6,191 nucleotides of DNA from Gemmatimonadota bacterium (GTDB taxonomy: Bacteria > Gemmatimonadota > Gemmatimonadetes > Palauibacterales > Palauibacteraceae). The translations under genes and the position numbers were made by a program. Below are positions 1 through 6,191 of the stretch, one piece after another (position 1 is the first letter of the stretch; every line of letters starts with the position of its first letter). A model generated the notes under the pieces. The model saw only the letters and a program-made list of their open reading frames with translations, did no database searches and was not told where the DNA came from. The stretch covers positions 1 through 6,191 of the forward strand of contig JAENXO010000164.1 in the NCBI GenBank assembly GCA_016649455.1, read 5' to 3'.

Positions 1-186
1 GAGACGCCGATTCACCGGGTGCTCGAGACCGTGCGCTCCGAGGCTGCGCGGTACGGAGTGGCGGTTGCCGGGACGGAGCTGATCGGTCCCGTTCCCCTCG
101 ACGCGCTGGAGGAGGTCGTTCGATTCTACCTGCAGGTCCACGACTTCACGACCGAACAGGTGCTCGAAACGGCACTGTTGGACTGA
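1..186 (+). CDS. ftcD: Glutamate formimidoyltransferase, C-terminal end (5' partial)
   Basis: The window opens inside a gene read in frame 1; 61 residues remain before TGA at 184-186. The enzyme transfers the formimino group of N-formimidoyl-L-glutamate to tetrahydrofolate, releasing glutamate in the cytoplasm, and is the last step of histidine degradation in organisms that use the folate route. The visible part begins ETPIHRVLETVRSEAARYGV and continues VAGTELIGPVPLDALEEVV, which matches my recollection of the end of the transferase domain (TPLHRVFE..., then a V-x-G-[ST]-E-[IL]-[IV]-G-x-[VI]-P motif). The stop comes directly after this domain, so no cyclodeaminase is attached at the C-terminus, unlike the mammalian bifunctional enzyme. 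The gene ends 4 bases before hutI, which supports the call and suggests translational coupling. The N-terminal catalytic part lies outside the window and cannot be checked. Confidence 0.85.
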   Translation, partial: ETPIHRVLETVRSEAARYGVAVAGTELIGPVPLDALEEVVRFYLQVHDFTTEQVLETALLD

Positions 187-190
187 GCCG

Positions 191-1432
191 ATGAACGGAC
201 TACAGCGTCAGCCGATCGATCTCCTCGTGGTCGGAGCGTCGGAGGTCCTCACCTGCGACGGGTCCGGAGACGACTCCATCGGACGTGTGGTCGGTGGAGT
301 CGTGGCGGTCGCCGGAGACTCGGTGGTCGCGATTGGCCCGGAGTCCGAGGTGCGGTCGGTGGTGGACCCGACCGGGGCCCGGGTGGTCGACGCACTCGGG
401 GGAGTCGTGGCTCCCGGTTTCGTGGACGCCCACACCCACCTCGTGTTCGGCGGCTCACGGGTCCGCGAATACGCTTCGCGCCTGACCAGGACGAAGGAAG
501 AGACGATCGCGCTGGGCATTCCCGTCGGAATCCTGGCCACGGTCGAGGCGACTCGGGCGGCCACGGTGGCCGACCTGATGCATGCCGCGGTTCCGAGGCT
601 CGACGAAATGCTGGCGCACGGCACTACGACGGTCGAGAGCAAGAGCGGATACGGGCTCACGGTGGCGGATGAAATCAAGCTGCTGGAGGTGAATCGTCTG
701 CTCGACCAGTCGCACGCTGTGCAGCTGGTCAGCACGTTCATGGGGGCGCACGACGTGCCGCCGGAGATGGACCGGTCCGCCTACGTCGAGCAGGTCGTGT
801 CGGAGCAGATACCGGAGGTCGCCGAACGGGGGCTCGCGGTCTTCTGCGACGTGTTCTGCGACGAAGGATATTTCACGCCACACGACGCTCGCCGGGTGCT
901 CGAAGCGGGACTCGATGCCGGACTCGCCCCGAAAATCCACGCGGAGCAATACGCCCGAACGGGGGGGGCGCTTCTCGCCGCCGAGCTTGGATGCGCTTCG
1001 GCGGATCATCTCAATTTCGCGCGGACCGACGACCTCGCGGCCCTGGCCGAGGCTGGCGTCACGGCGGTCCTGATGCCGCTGATTGACTTCGCGGTCCGGC
1101 ATCCGAAGCCGATCGACGCGAGCCGCTGGTCCGAGGCCGGACTCACCATTGCTCTCGGGACCGATATGTGCCCTGGCGGATACGCGGCGTCGATGCCGCT
1201 GGCGATCCAGTTTGCCTGTCGCGGGAATGGACTGTCGCCGGAACAGGCTCTGCTCGCGGCCACGGCCGGAGCGGCTCACGCCTGTGGCCTCGAGGGGCAC
1301 GGGAGACTGGCCGCAGGGGCGGTGGCCGATCTGCAGATCTGGAACGTGGCGACGTTGGAGGACATGGTGTATCGGACAGGCCACAACCCGGTTCGCCAGG
1401 TGATCAAACGGGGAAAGGTGGTACTCGGATGA
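191..1432 (+). CDS. hutI: Imidazolonepropionase
   Basis: A 413-residue cytoplasmic metal-dependent amidohydrolase that hydrolyses 4-imidazolone-5-propanoate to N-formimidoyl-L-glutamate, the third step of histidine degradation. The length is normal for the family (about 400-420). Visible landmarks: PGFVDAHTHLVFGG with the metal-binding H81 and H83; ESKSGYGL near 149-156, the substrate-binding segment; GAHDVP with H187; DVFCDEGYF at 220-228; KIHAEQ with H250; SADHL with H273; and GTDMCPGG with the metal-site Asp D325. The end (GRLAAGAVADLQIWN, then NPVRQVIKRGKVVLG) is the usual return to the small beta domain that also holds the N-terminus. The ATG at 191 lies 4 bases after the ftcD stop with only a weak GGA (180-182) upstream, so translation is probably coupled. 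Its TGA overlaps the ATG of hutU (ATGA, 1429-1432). The loop after D325 differs from the DFNPG form I associate with the Bacillus enzyme. A run of eight G (961-968) lies in frame. Confidence 0.95.
   Translation: MNGLQRQPIDLLVVGASEVLTCDGSGDDSIGRVVGGVVAVAGDSVVAIGPESEVRSVVDPTGARVVDALGGVVAPGFVDAHTHLVFGGSRVREYASRLTRTKEETIALGIPVGILATVEATRAATVADLMHAAVPRLDEMLAHGTTTVESKSGYGLTVADEIKLLEVNRLLDQSHAVQLVSTFMGAHDVPPEMDRSAYVEQVVSEQIPEVAERGLAVFCDVFCDEGYFTPHDARRVLEAGLDAGLAPKIHAEQYARTGGALLAAELGCASADHLNFARTDDLAALAEAGVTAVLMPLIDFAVRHPKPIDASRWSEAGLTIALGTDMCPGGYAASMPLAIQFACRGNGLSPEQALLAATAGAAHACGLEGHGRLAAGAVADLQIWNVATLEDMVYRTGHNPVRQVIKRGKVVLG
1414..1422 (+). promoter_or_regulatory. Ribosome binding site of hutU
   Basis: The stretch AAAGGTGGT inside the end of hutI differs by one base from the AAGGAGGT consensus and ends 6 bases before the ATG at 1429. 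It decides the hutU start: the open frame continues upstream to 1168, but that part overlaps hutI in another frame, has no resemblance to urocanase, and would make the protein 87 residues too long. Confidence 0.7.
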
Positions 1433-3123
1433 CAGAAGGAAGTGGACCGCGAGTGATTCGCGCCCCCCGGGGAACGGAGCTCTCCTGCAAGGGATGGCAG
1501 CAGGAGGCGGCGCTTCGGATGCTGATGAACAACCTCGATCCCGAGGTGGCCGAGCGGCCGGAAGACCTGGTGGTGTATGGAGGTCGTGGACAGGCGGCCC
1601 GGGACTGGGAGTGCTTCGACGCGATCGTCCGCACCCTCCGAGAACTGGAGGACGACGAGACGCTGCTCGTCCAGTCCGGCAAGCCCGTCGCGGTGTTCTA
1701 TTCGCACAAGGACGCTCCGCGCGTCCTGATCGCGAACTCCAACCTTGTCCCGCACTGGGCGACCCAGGAGCACTTCGACGAGCTCGCCGCGAAGGGCCTG
1801 ATCATGTACGGCCAGATGACCGCTGGCTCGTGGATCTACATCGGCACCCAGGGAATCCTCCAGGGCACGTATGAGACGCTCGGCGCGTTGGCCGAGCAGA
1901 AGGGATGGAACGGTCTGGAGGGGACGATCACGTTGACAGCTGGACTCGGGGGCATGGGAGGAGCCCAGCCGCTCGCGGTGACGATGAACGGCGGAGTGGC
2001 GCTGGTCGTCGAGGTGGACCCTGAGAAGGCACAAAGGCGTCTCGAGCACCGGTACGTGGATCGCGTGGTCGAGGACCTCGATGAGGCGGTTCGAGTCTGT
2101 GAGGCCGCCCGGGACGCCGGGGAAGCGTTGTCTGTAGGCCTGATCGGCAACGCCGCGACCGTGCTTCCCGCCCTGGTCGAGCGCGGATTCCGACCCGAGG
2201 TCGTAACCGATCAGACACCGGCGCACGATCCGCTGATGTACGTTCCCGAGGGCCTGACGATCGCCGAGGCGGGTGCGCTGCGGGAGAGCGATCCAAAGGC
2301 CTACGAGACGCGTTCGATGGATGCGATGGCGCGACACGTCGAGGCGATGCTGGCCTTCCAGGCGTCGGGCTCCGAAGTGTTCGACTACGGGAACAATCTC
2401 CGACAGCGAGCGTTCGACCGTGGGGTGAAGAACGCGTTCGACTTTCCAGGGTTCGTCCCGGCGTACGTCAGGCCGCTGTTCTGCAAGGGGAAGGGGCCTT
2501 TCCGCTGGGTGGCCCTGTCCGGGGATCCCGAGGACATCTACCGGACCGATGAGGCGGTAAAGGAGCTGTTCCCGGGCGACCATCATCTGCATCGCTGGCT
2601 CGACATGGCCCGCGAGCGCGTACACTTCCAGGGGCTCCCGTCACGCATCTGCTGGCTCGGTTACGGTGAACGATGCCGGGCCGGCCATCGATTCAACCAG
2701 ATGGTGGCGCGCGGCGAAGTGCAGGCGCCGATCGTCATCGGCCGGGACCACCTCGACTGCGGATCCGTCGCGAGTCCCAATCGAGAGACCGAGGCAATGC
2801 TGGACGGGACCGATGCCGTGTCCGACTGGCCGATCCTCAACGCGCTGATCAATGCGGTCGGAGGGGCGACCTGGGTCAGCTTCCACCATGGCGGCGGGGT
2901 GGGAATCGGATTCAGCCAGCACGCCGGCCAGGTGATCGTGGTGGATGGAACCGTGGCTGCCGAGCGGCGCCTCGAGCGGGTGCTCACCACCGATCCGGGT
3001 TTGGGAGTCGTGCGCCACGCGGACGCCGGGTACGAAGACGCGATCGAGACGGCTCGCCAGAGCGGGATCCGCATGCCGATGCTCGGGCTCGGCAAGCCGG
3101 GGGGCGGCAGGCCCTGCGCGTAG
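1429..3123 (+). CDS. hutU: Urocanate hydratase (urocanase)
   Basis: A 564-residue cytoplasmic enzyme that adds water to urocanate to form 4-imidazolone-5-propanoate, using tightly bound NAD+ as an electrophile; it makes the substrate of HutI. The length fits the family (about 550-560). Landmarks from the ATG at 1429: GTELSCKGWQQEAALRMLMN (15-34), a strongly conserved N-terminal block; NNLDPEVAERPEDLVVYGG; YGQMTAGSWIYIGTQGI (127-143); the NAD-binding glycine motif GGMGGAQP (174-181); DQTPAHDP (261-268); the urocanase signature FQGLPSRICW (400-409) with the conserved Cys408; IGRDHLDCGSVASPNRET (437-454); and FHHGGGVGIGFSQHAGQV (485-502). All expected motifs are present and in order, so it should be active. 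The start overlaps the hutI stop by 4 bases (ATGA), indicating coupled translation. A short glycine/proline-rich tail (GLGKPGGGRPCA) follows the last conserved block. Confidence 0.97.
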   Translation: MTEGSGPRVIRAPRGTELSCKGWQQEAALRMLMNNLDPEVAERPEDLVVYGGRGQAARDWECFDAIVRTLRELEDDETLLVQSGKPVAVFYSHKDAPRVLIANSNLVPHWATQEHFDELAAKGLIMYGQMTAGSWIYIGTQGILQGTYETLGALAEQKGWNGLEGTITLTAGLGGMGGAQPLAVTMNGGVALVVEVDPEKAQRRLEHRYVDRVVEDLDEAVRVCEAARDAGEALSVGLIGNAATVLPALVERGFRPEVVTDQTPAHDPLMYVPEGLTIAEAGALRESDPKAYETRSMDAMARHVEAMLAFQASGSEVFDYGNNLRQRAFDRGVKNAFDFPGFVPAYVRPLFCKGKGPFRWVALSGDPEDIYRTDEAVKELFPGDHHLHRWLDMARERVHFQGLPSRICWLGYGERCRAGHRFNQMVARGEVQAPIVIGRDHLDCGSVASPNRETEAMLDGTDAVSDWPILNALINAVGGATWVSFHHGGGVGIGFSQHAGQVIVVDGTVAAERRLERVLTTDPGLGVVRHADAGYEDAIETARQSGIRMPMLGLGKPGGGRPCA

Positions 3124-3136
3124 AACAGGCTGACGT

Positions 3137-3140
3137 GAGG
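3137..3140 (+). promoter_or_regulatory. Ribosome binding site of the MFS gene
   Basis: GAGG ends 9 bases before the ATG at 3150, which favours that start over the in-frame GTG at 3135. The GTG has only a weak AGG (3127-3129) upstream, 5 bases away. The choice changes the protein by five residues only (VRQAP). Confidence 0.5.
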
Positions 3141-3149
3141 CAGGCGCCG

Positions 3150-4793
3150 ATGGGCGGCGGGGCCACCGCGACAGAATCGTCGCAATGGGCCCCGCTGAGA
3201 ACGAGGACGTTTCGCGCCCTGTGGATCGCGAACCTGTTCTCGGCAATCGGCACCTGGATCCACCAGGTCGGTGCTGCCTGGCTGATGACCGAGCTCGCGC
3301 CGAGTCCGGTCCTCGTATCCCTCGTCCAGGCAGCTGCCGGGCTGGCGATGTTCCTGTTCGTCCTGCCGGCAGGAGTGCTCGCCGACGTGCTCGATCGGCG
3401 CCGCGTGCTTCTCGCCTCACAGGTGTGGCTGATGCTCACCGCGGCGACGCTCGGCGTGCTCACCGTTACGGGCCGGACGACGCCGGCGTCCCTGCTGGTG
3501 TTCACCTTCCTGATGGGTACTGGCGGCGCCCTGATGCAGCCGGCGTGGCGCGCCGTCCTTCCCGAACTCGTTGACGGGAAGGATCTGCCGGCCGCGATCG
3601 ACCTCGTCGGACTCGGGGTGAACCTGGCTCGGGCAGTCGGTCCGGCGATCGGTGGAATCCTGGTGGCGAGCGCTGGAGCCGGTGCGGCATTCCTGCTCAA
3701 CGCGGTCACCTACCTCGGTGTCGTGTTCGTCGTCGGAGGCTGGAGGCGCGAGATCGCGCCGAGCGGCCTGCCTGCCGAGCGATTTGTCGGGGCGCTGCGC
3801 ACGGGTTTTCGTTATGCGCGGCACACGCCGCAGATGCGATCAGTTCTCGTCCGGCTGGGCCTCTTCGTGCTCCCGGCGAGTGCTCTATGGGCGCTTCTTC
3901 CCCTGATCGCGCGGCAGGAACTCGGGACCAACGCGGCGGGCTACGGATGGATTCTGTCGGCATTCGGGGCGGGGGCAGTGGCTGGAGCGCTGTCGCTCGG
4001 ACGGCTACGAGGCAGGCTGTCGCTGGACACGATCGCGACTACTGGAACTGTGTTCTTCGGTCTGGCAGTGATCGGAGTCGCCTTCGTCAGGCTCTGGGTT
4101 CCGTTTCTCGCATGCGCATTTGTTGCCGGTGTCGGGTGGCTTCACATCCTGGCGACCTTGAACACAGCGGCGCAGACCGTTTTGCCGGGTTGGGTACGAG
4201 CCCGCGGCATGGCATTGTTCATTCTCGTGTTCTTCCTTGCCTCGACGATCGGCAGCATACTGTGGGGCGCAGTGGCGAGCCAGGCCGGATTGGGGATGAC
4301 CATGGCCGTGGCAGGAACCGCGGTGGTGGTCGGCACCCTGGCCCGATTCCACTATCGAGTGAAGGACACGGTCGGTCTCGATCTCGCCCCGACCCGACAC
4401 TGGCCTGCACCGACGTTGGCCGAGTCCATCGAGCCCGAGGAAGGCCCGGTGCTCGTATCGGTCGGCTACCAGGTCAATCCGGAGAAGCTGCCCGAATTCG
4501 AGGCGGCGATGTCGGAGCTGCGCCGCCGCCGCAGGCGAAGCGGTGCCTATTTCTGGGACCTGTTCGTCGACTCGGCCGATCCGGACCGCCACATCGAGGT
4601 GTTCCTGGTTGACTCGTGGGCGGAGCACCTGCGACAGCACGAACGGGTGACCGCACTGGACAGACGTGCAGAGGAACTCGTGCAGGCGTGCCTGGTCGAG
4701 GGCGAGCGCCCGCGGATCCAGCATTTCGTGGCTTCGAAGGGGTGGCGGTCACGGTTCCAATACCGCGACCGGGAAGAAACCCACCACGTCTGA
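3150..4793 (+). CDS. MFS_3-family transporter with C-terminal ABM-like domain
   Basis: A 547-residue inner-membrane transporter of the major facilitator superfamily, closest by eye to the MFS_3 group (enterobactin-exporter-like, PF05977). Residues 18-400 carry about 11-12 hydrophobic segments, starting at FRALWIANLFSAIGTWIHQV (21-40). The loop GVLADVLDRRRVLL (75-88) is the MFS motif A between segments 2 and 3 (G75, D79, R83-R85), and RAVGPAIGGILVA (161-173) is a typical helix-5 glycine/proline motif. After a short linker, residues about 432-527 are soluble and look like a dimeric alpha/beta-barrel (antibiotic biosynthesis monooxygenase-like) domain: VLVSVGYQVNPEKLPEFEAA, then GAYFWDLFVDSADPDRHIEV, then SWAEHLRQHERVT. 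I recall this fusion from other MFS_3 proteins, so it is a known architecture with an unproven role for the tail. The gene is 26 bases after hutU with no terminator between and is probably in the same transcript. Export is more likely than import for this family. The substrate is unknown, and a link to histidine rests on position alone. The open frame extends upstream to 2673, but that part overlaps hutU and is not coding. Confidence 0.88.
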   Translation: MGGGATATESSQWAPLRTRTFRALWIANLFSAIGTWIHQVGAAWLMTELAPSPVLVSLVQAAAGLAMFLFVLPAGVLADVLDRRRVLLASQVWLMLTAATLGVLTVTGRTTPASLLVFTFLMGTGGALMQPAWRAVLPELVDGKDLPAAIDLVGLGVNLARAVGPAIGGILVASAGAGAAFLLNAVTYLGVVFVVGGWRREIAPSGLPAERFVGALRTGFRYARHTPQMRSVLVRLGLFVLPASALWALLPLIARQELGTNAAGYGWILSAFGAGAVAGALSLGRLRGRLSLDTIATTGTVFFGLAVIGVAFVRLWVPFLACAFVAGVGWLHILATLNTAAQTVLPGWVRARGMALFILVFFLASTIGSILWGAVASQAGLGMTMAVAGTAVVVGTLARFHYRVKDTVGLDLAPTRHWPAPTLAESIEPEEGPVLVSVGYQVNPEKLPEFEAAMSELRRRRRRSGAYFWDLFVDSADPDRHIEVFLVDSWAEHLRQHERVTALDRRAEELVQACLVEGERPRIQHFVASKGWRSRFQYRDREETHHV

Positions 4794-4794
4794 T

Positions 4795-4824
4795 TCCGGC
4801 TGGCGGTATCAGTCGCCGGCCGGA
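4795..4824 (+). terminator. Stem-loop at the convergent junction, possible terminator
   Basis: An 11-pair stem is formed by 4795-4805 (TCCGGCTGGCG) and 4814-4824 (CGCCGGCCGGA) around an 8-base loop. It starts one base after the MFS stop codon, and the stop codon of the convergent gene (4809-4811) lies in the loop. As + strand RNA the only imperfect pair is a G-U wobble; as - strand RNA the same position is an A-C mismatch, so the hairpin suits the + strand operon better. No T-run follows on either side, so it is not a classical intrinsic terminator. It could instead act as a 3' end stabiliser or a Rho-assisted pause site. Confidence 0.45.
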
Positions 4825-6191
4825 TCCAGTGGGTCGGAGGGTCCGTGCGATTCGCTCAGGTACCGGCGCAGGGCTTCTCGTTGTTCAGTCCCGCCAAACA
4901 GTGTGGCTCCGGTGCGGACGAGATCGGTCACCACGTCGTCGAGCGGTCGGAGGGCCTTCAGCTCCTGGTGCTCGCTCAAGTCCCCGATGAACGGCCACAG
5001 TCTCTGTTTCACGTCTGCCGGTAGAACCTGTTCCAGATACTCGAGCGCGAAGCTCCGGGCCTCGTCATCGTCGGACAGGAGAGATCTGTAGGCCGCCCGC
5101 ATCGGCGTGGAATCAAGAACGAGGCTGAGTAGCCGGAACACGTGCTCGAGACTCAGCTCGCCACGCAGGCCCAGCTGTCTCTCGACCAGCGGGTCCGGCT
5201 CCACGTCGTCCAGCAACCGGGCCAATTCCCATACCGCTCGGCCCCTTCCGAGCTCCTCCCGGATCGCTTCCCACACGGTGACGTCCGGCGAATTCTCGCT
5301 CCCGGGCAAACCCGCCGCGCGACGGCGCGCCAGGCCGACCGCAGCCCGGTATCGCACCTCGAACCGACCGGCACCGAGGGCGAGCAGGAGAGCAGCATCG
5401 GCAGCCGCGTCTGAGATCCGCGCGAGAACCCGGGGAATCCGTCGCCGGATGACGAAGTCGGCCCCCTCGTCCGCGACCAGCAGAGCGAGTCCCGGCACCG
5501 CAGGTGAACCGATCTCCACCAGTGCTTCAGAGGCCGGAGTCATCAGCCGGTCGCGAGCGAGGAGGCGAGCGAGAACCGGAACCAGTTCCGGATCGCGCAC
5601 TCCTTCGAGGCGAAGGAACTCGGCGATCCGACCGATATCACCGGAACGGAGGAGCGTATCCGGTTCGTCGTCTTCGGCGGAGTCGGAATCGACCGCTCCC
5701 GGTCCGAGTTCGATCCCGCGAGTATTCAAGACACGGGTGATGTCGAGCCGGCTCAGGGTAGACGCCAGCGGGTCGCCGCCTCGACTCGCTTCGGTCAGCA
5801 TTGCATCCCCGCCGCCGCCATCCGCCAGCCTGGAGCGAAGCGTCGCGAAGTACTCCCTCCCGATACGCTGTGACAGTCCGATCAGCGCGATGCAGATTCC
5901 GATCACGAAAACGGAAAGCCAGCGGGATGAGAATCCCGGCAGGGTGACCCACAGGAACACGAGCAGGAAGCCCAGGCCCTCGCCCACCGCATCCGCCACC
6001 GAGTCCACGACCGTCTTGGTGCGCCGCCGGAGGTCATGTGGAACCGGCACCCAGAGAAATTCCATCACCGATCGGAAGACCGATTTTCGCAGCGTCGAGT
6101 CCGCTCCGCGCAGTCCCGTGGCCGCCACCAGTCCCGGAACCAGGAGCATTCCGGCGGAGCCGAAGGCCACGACGAGCGGTACGAGTGCCAC
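4809..6191 (-). CDS. Membrane protein with HEAT-like repeats, ATP/ADP translocase-like (5' partial)
   Basis: 460 residues are visible; the gene enters from the right edge and ends with TGA at 4811-4809. The GTG at the very edge is probably an internal valine codon, because the sequence opens in a hydrophobic segment (residues 1-26). Residues 30-74 (ADSTLRKSVFRSVMEFLWVP, then VPHDLRRRTKTVVDSVADAVGEGLG) look like the conserved loop before the last membrane helices of Npt1/Npt2-type and HEAT-bearing translocase-like proteins (compare LRRSLYKSSLELLYLPLP). Two more hydrophobic stretches follow (about 74-86 and 90-107). An acidic linker (168-178) leads to an alpha-helical, probably cytoplasmic part with HEAT-like pairs: about 184-212, 216-240, 245-272 and 277-292. 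Its end, LEHVFRLLSLVLDSTPMRAA (348-367) then EARSFALEYLEQVLPADVKQ (377-396), is typical of this group as I recall it. Nucleotide exchange is not shown for most members with this architecture, so I give no substrate. An MFS-type permease with a HEAT regulatory tail is the main alternative wording. The transport core is outside the window. Confidence 0.75.
   Translation of the reverse strand: MALVPLVVAFGSAGMLLVPGLVAATGLRGADSTLRKSVFRSVMEFLWVPVPHDLRRRTKTVVDSVADAVGEGLGFLLVFLWVTLPGFSSRWLSVFVIGICIALIGLSQRIGREYFATLRSRLADGGGGDAMLTEASRGGDPLASTLSRLDITRVLNTRGIELGPGAVDSDSAEDDEPDTLLRSGDIGRIAEFLRLEGVRDPELVPVLARLLARDRLMTPASEALVEIGSPAVPGLALLVADEGADFVIRRRIPRVLARISDAAADAALLLALGAGRFEVRYRAAVGLARRRAAGLPGSENSPDVTVWEAIREELGRGRAVWELARLLDDVEPDPLVERQLGLRGELSLEHVFRLLSLVLDSTPMRAAYRSLLSDDDEARSFALEYLEQVLPADVKQRLWPFIGDLSEHQELKALRPLDDVVTDLVRTGATLFGGTEQREALRRYLSESHGPSDPLDPAGD

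Noticed and set aside
455..1384. A 309-codon open frame on the - strand opposite hutI
   Set aside because: It is a shadow of hutI with low-complexity Arg-rich composition and no family resemblance; hutI carries all its catalytic motifs on the + strand.
1168..1428. Upstream extension of the hutU reading frame
   Set aside because: The extra 87 residues overlap hutI in another frame and are not urocanase-like; a good ribosome binding site and the ATGA overlap support the start at 1429.
1276..2625. A 449-codon open frame on the - strand opposite hutU
   Set aside because: It mirrors hutU codons in GC-rich DNA, is rich in Arg/His/Leu, shows no recognisable domain, and lies entirely against a well-conserved enzyme.
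2673..3149. Upstream extension of the MFS reading frame into hutU
   Set aside because: The added residues are Arg/Gly-rich shadow sequence of hutU; the transporter homology begins only after 3150, where a ribosome binding site is found.
3104..3149. Possible terminator or promoter between hutU and the MFS gene
   Set aside because: Only a 4-pair GCAG/CTGC hairpin near the hutU end is visible, with no T-run, and 26 bases leave no room for a convincing promoter; co-transcription is simpler.
2641..3420. A 259-codon open frame on the - strand across the hutU-MFS boundary
   Set aside because: It spans parts of two real genes on the other strand, has Arg/Ala/Ser-rich composition, and matches nothing I recognise.
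1..6191. A new defence, mobile or RNA-based system
   Set aside because: Reading both strands I found no repeat array, inverted terminal repeats, transposase, tRNA-like fold, reverse transcriptase or nuclease signature; every long stretch is explained by the five genes.

Overview
This 6.2 kb window is GC-rich, densely coded bacterial chromosomal DNA with no gap above about 30 bases. It holds five protein genes. Four are on the + strand and form one tight run: the tail of glutamate formimidoyltransferase (ftcD), imidazolonepropionase (hutI), urocanate hydratase (hutU) and a major facilitator superfamily (MFS) exporter with a soluble C-terminal domain. The fifth is on the - strand, converges on the exporter, and runs off the right edge. 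It encodes a membrane protein with HEAT-like repeats that resembles the ATP/ADP translocase-like (Npt-type) group.

Positions 1-1432 and 1429-3123 are a histidine utilisation operon. HutU hydrates urocanate to imidazolonepropionate, HutI opens the ring to give N-formimidoyl-L-glutamate, and FtcD moves the formimino group to tetrahydrofolate, releasing glutamate. This is the folate-linked ending of the pathway, not the HutG or HutF hydrolytic endings. The ftcD gene stops at the end of its transferase domain, so no cyclodeaminase is fused to its C-terminus. Histidine ammonia-lyase (hutH) and the cyclodeaminase are not in the window and may lie to the left or elsewhere.

Positions 3150-4793 encode the MFS_3-type transporter with an ABM-like domain. 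It sits 26 bases after hutU with no visible terminator or promoter between them, so it is probably co-transcribed; its substrate cannot be read from the sequence. Only 15 bases separate it from the convergent gene at 4809-6191. A strong GC-rich stem-loop spans this junction and includes the stop codon of the - strand gene in its loop.

The organism is a high-GC environmental bacterium. The folate-linked hut operon and the HEAT-bearing translocase-like protein would fit Gemmatimonadota or Acidobacteriota, but this is an impression from family knowledge and not a proof. I see no mobile element, RNA gene, CRISPR array, defence system or clear sign of recent transfer. Most of the window is ordinary metabolism; the least understood part is the - strand membrane protein.
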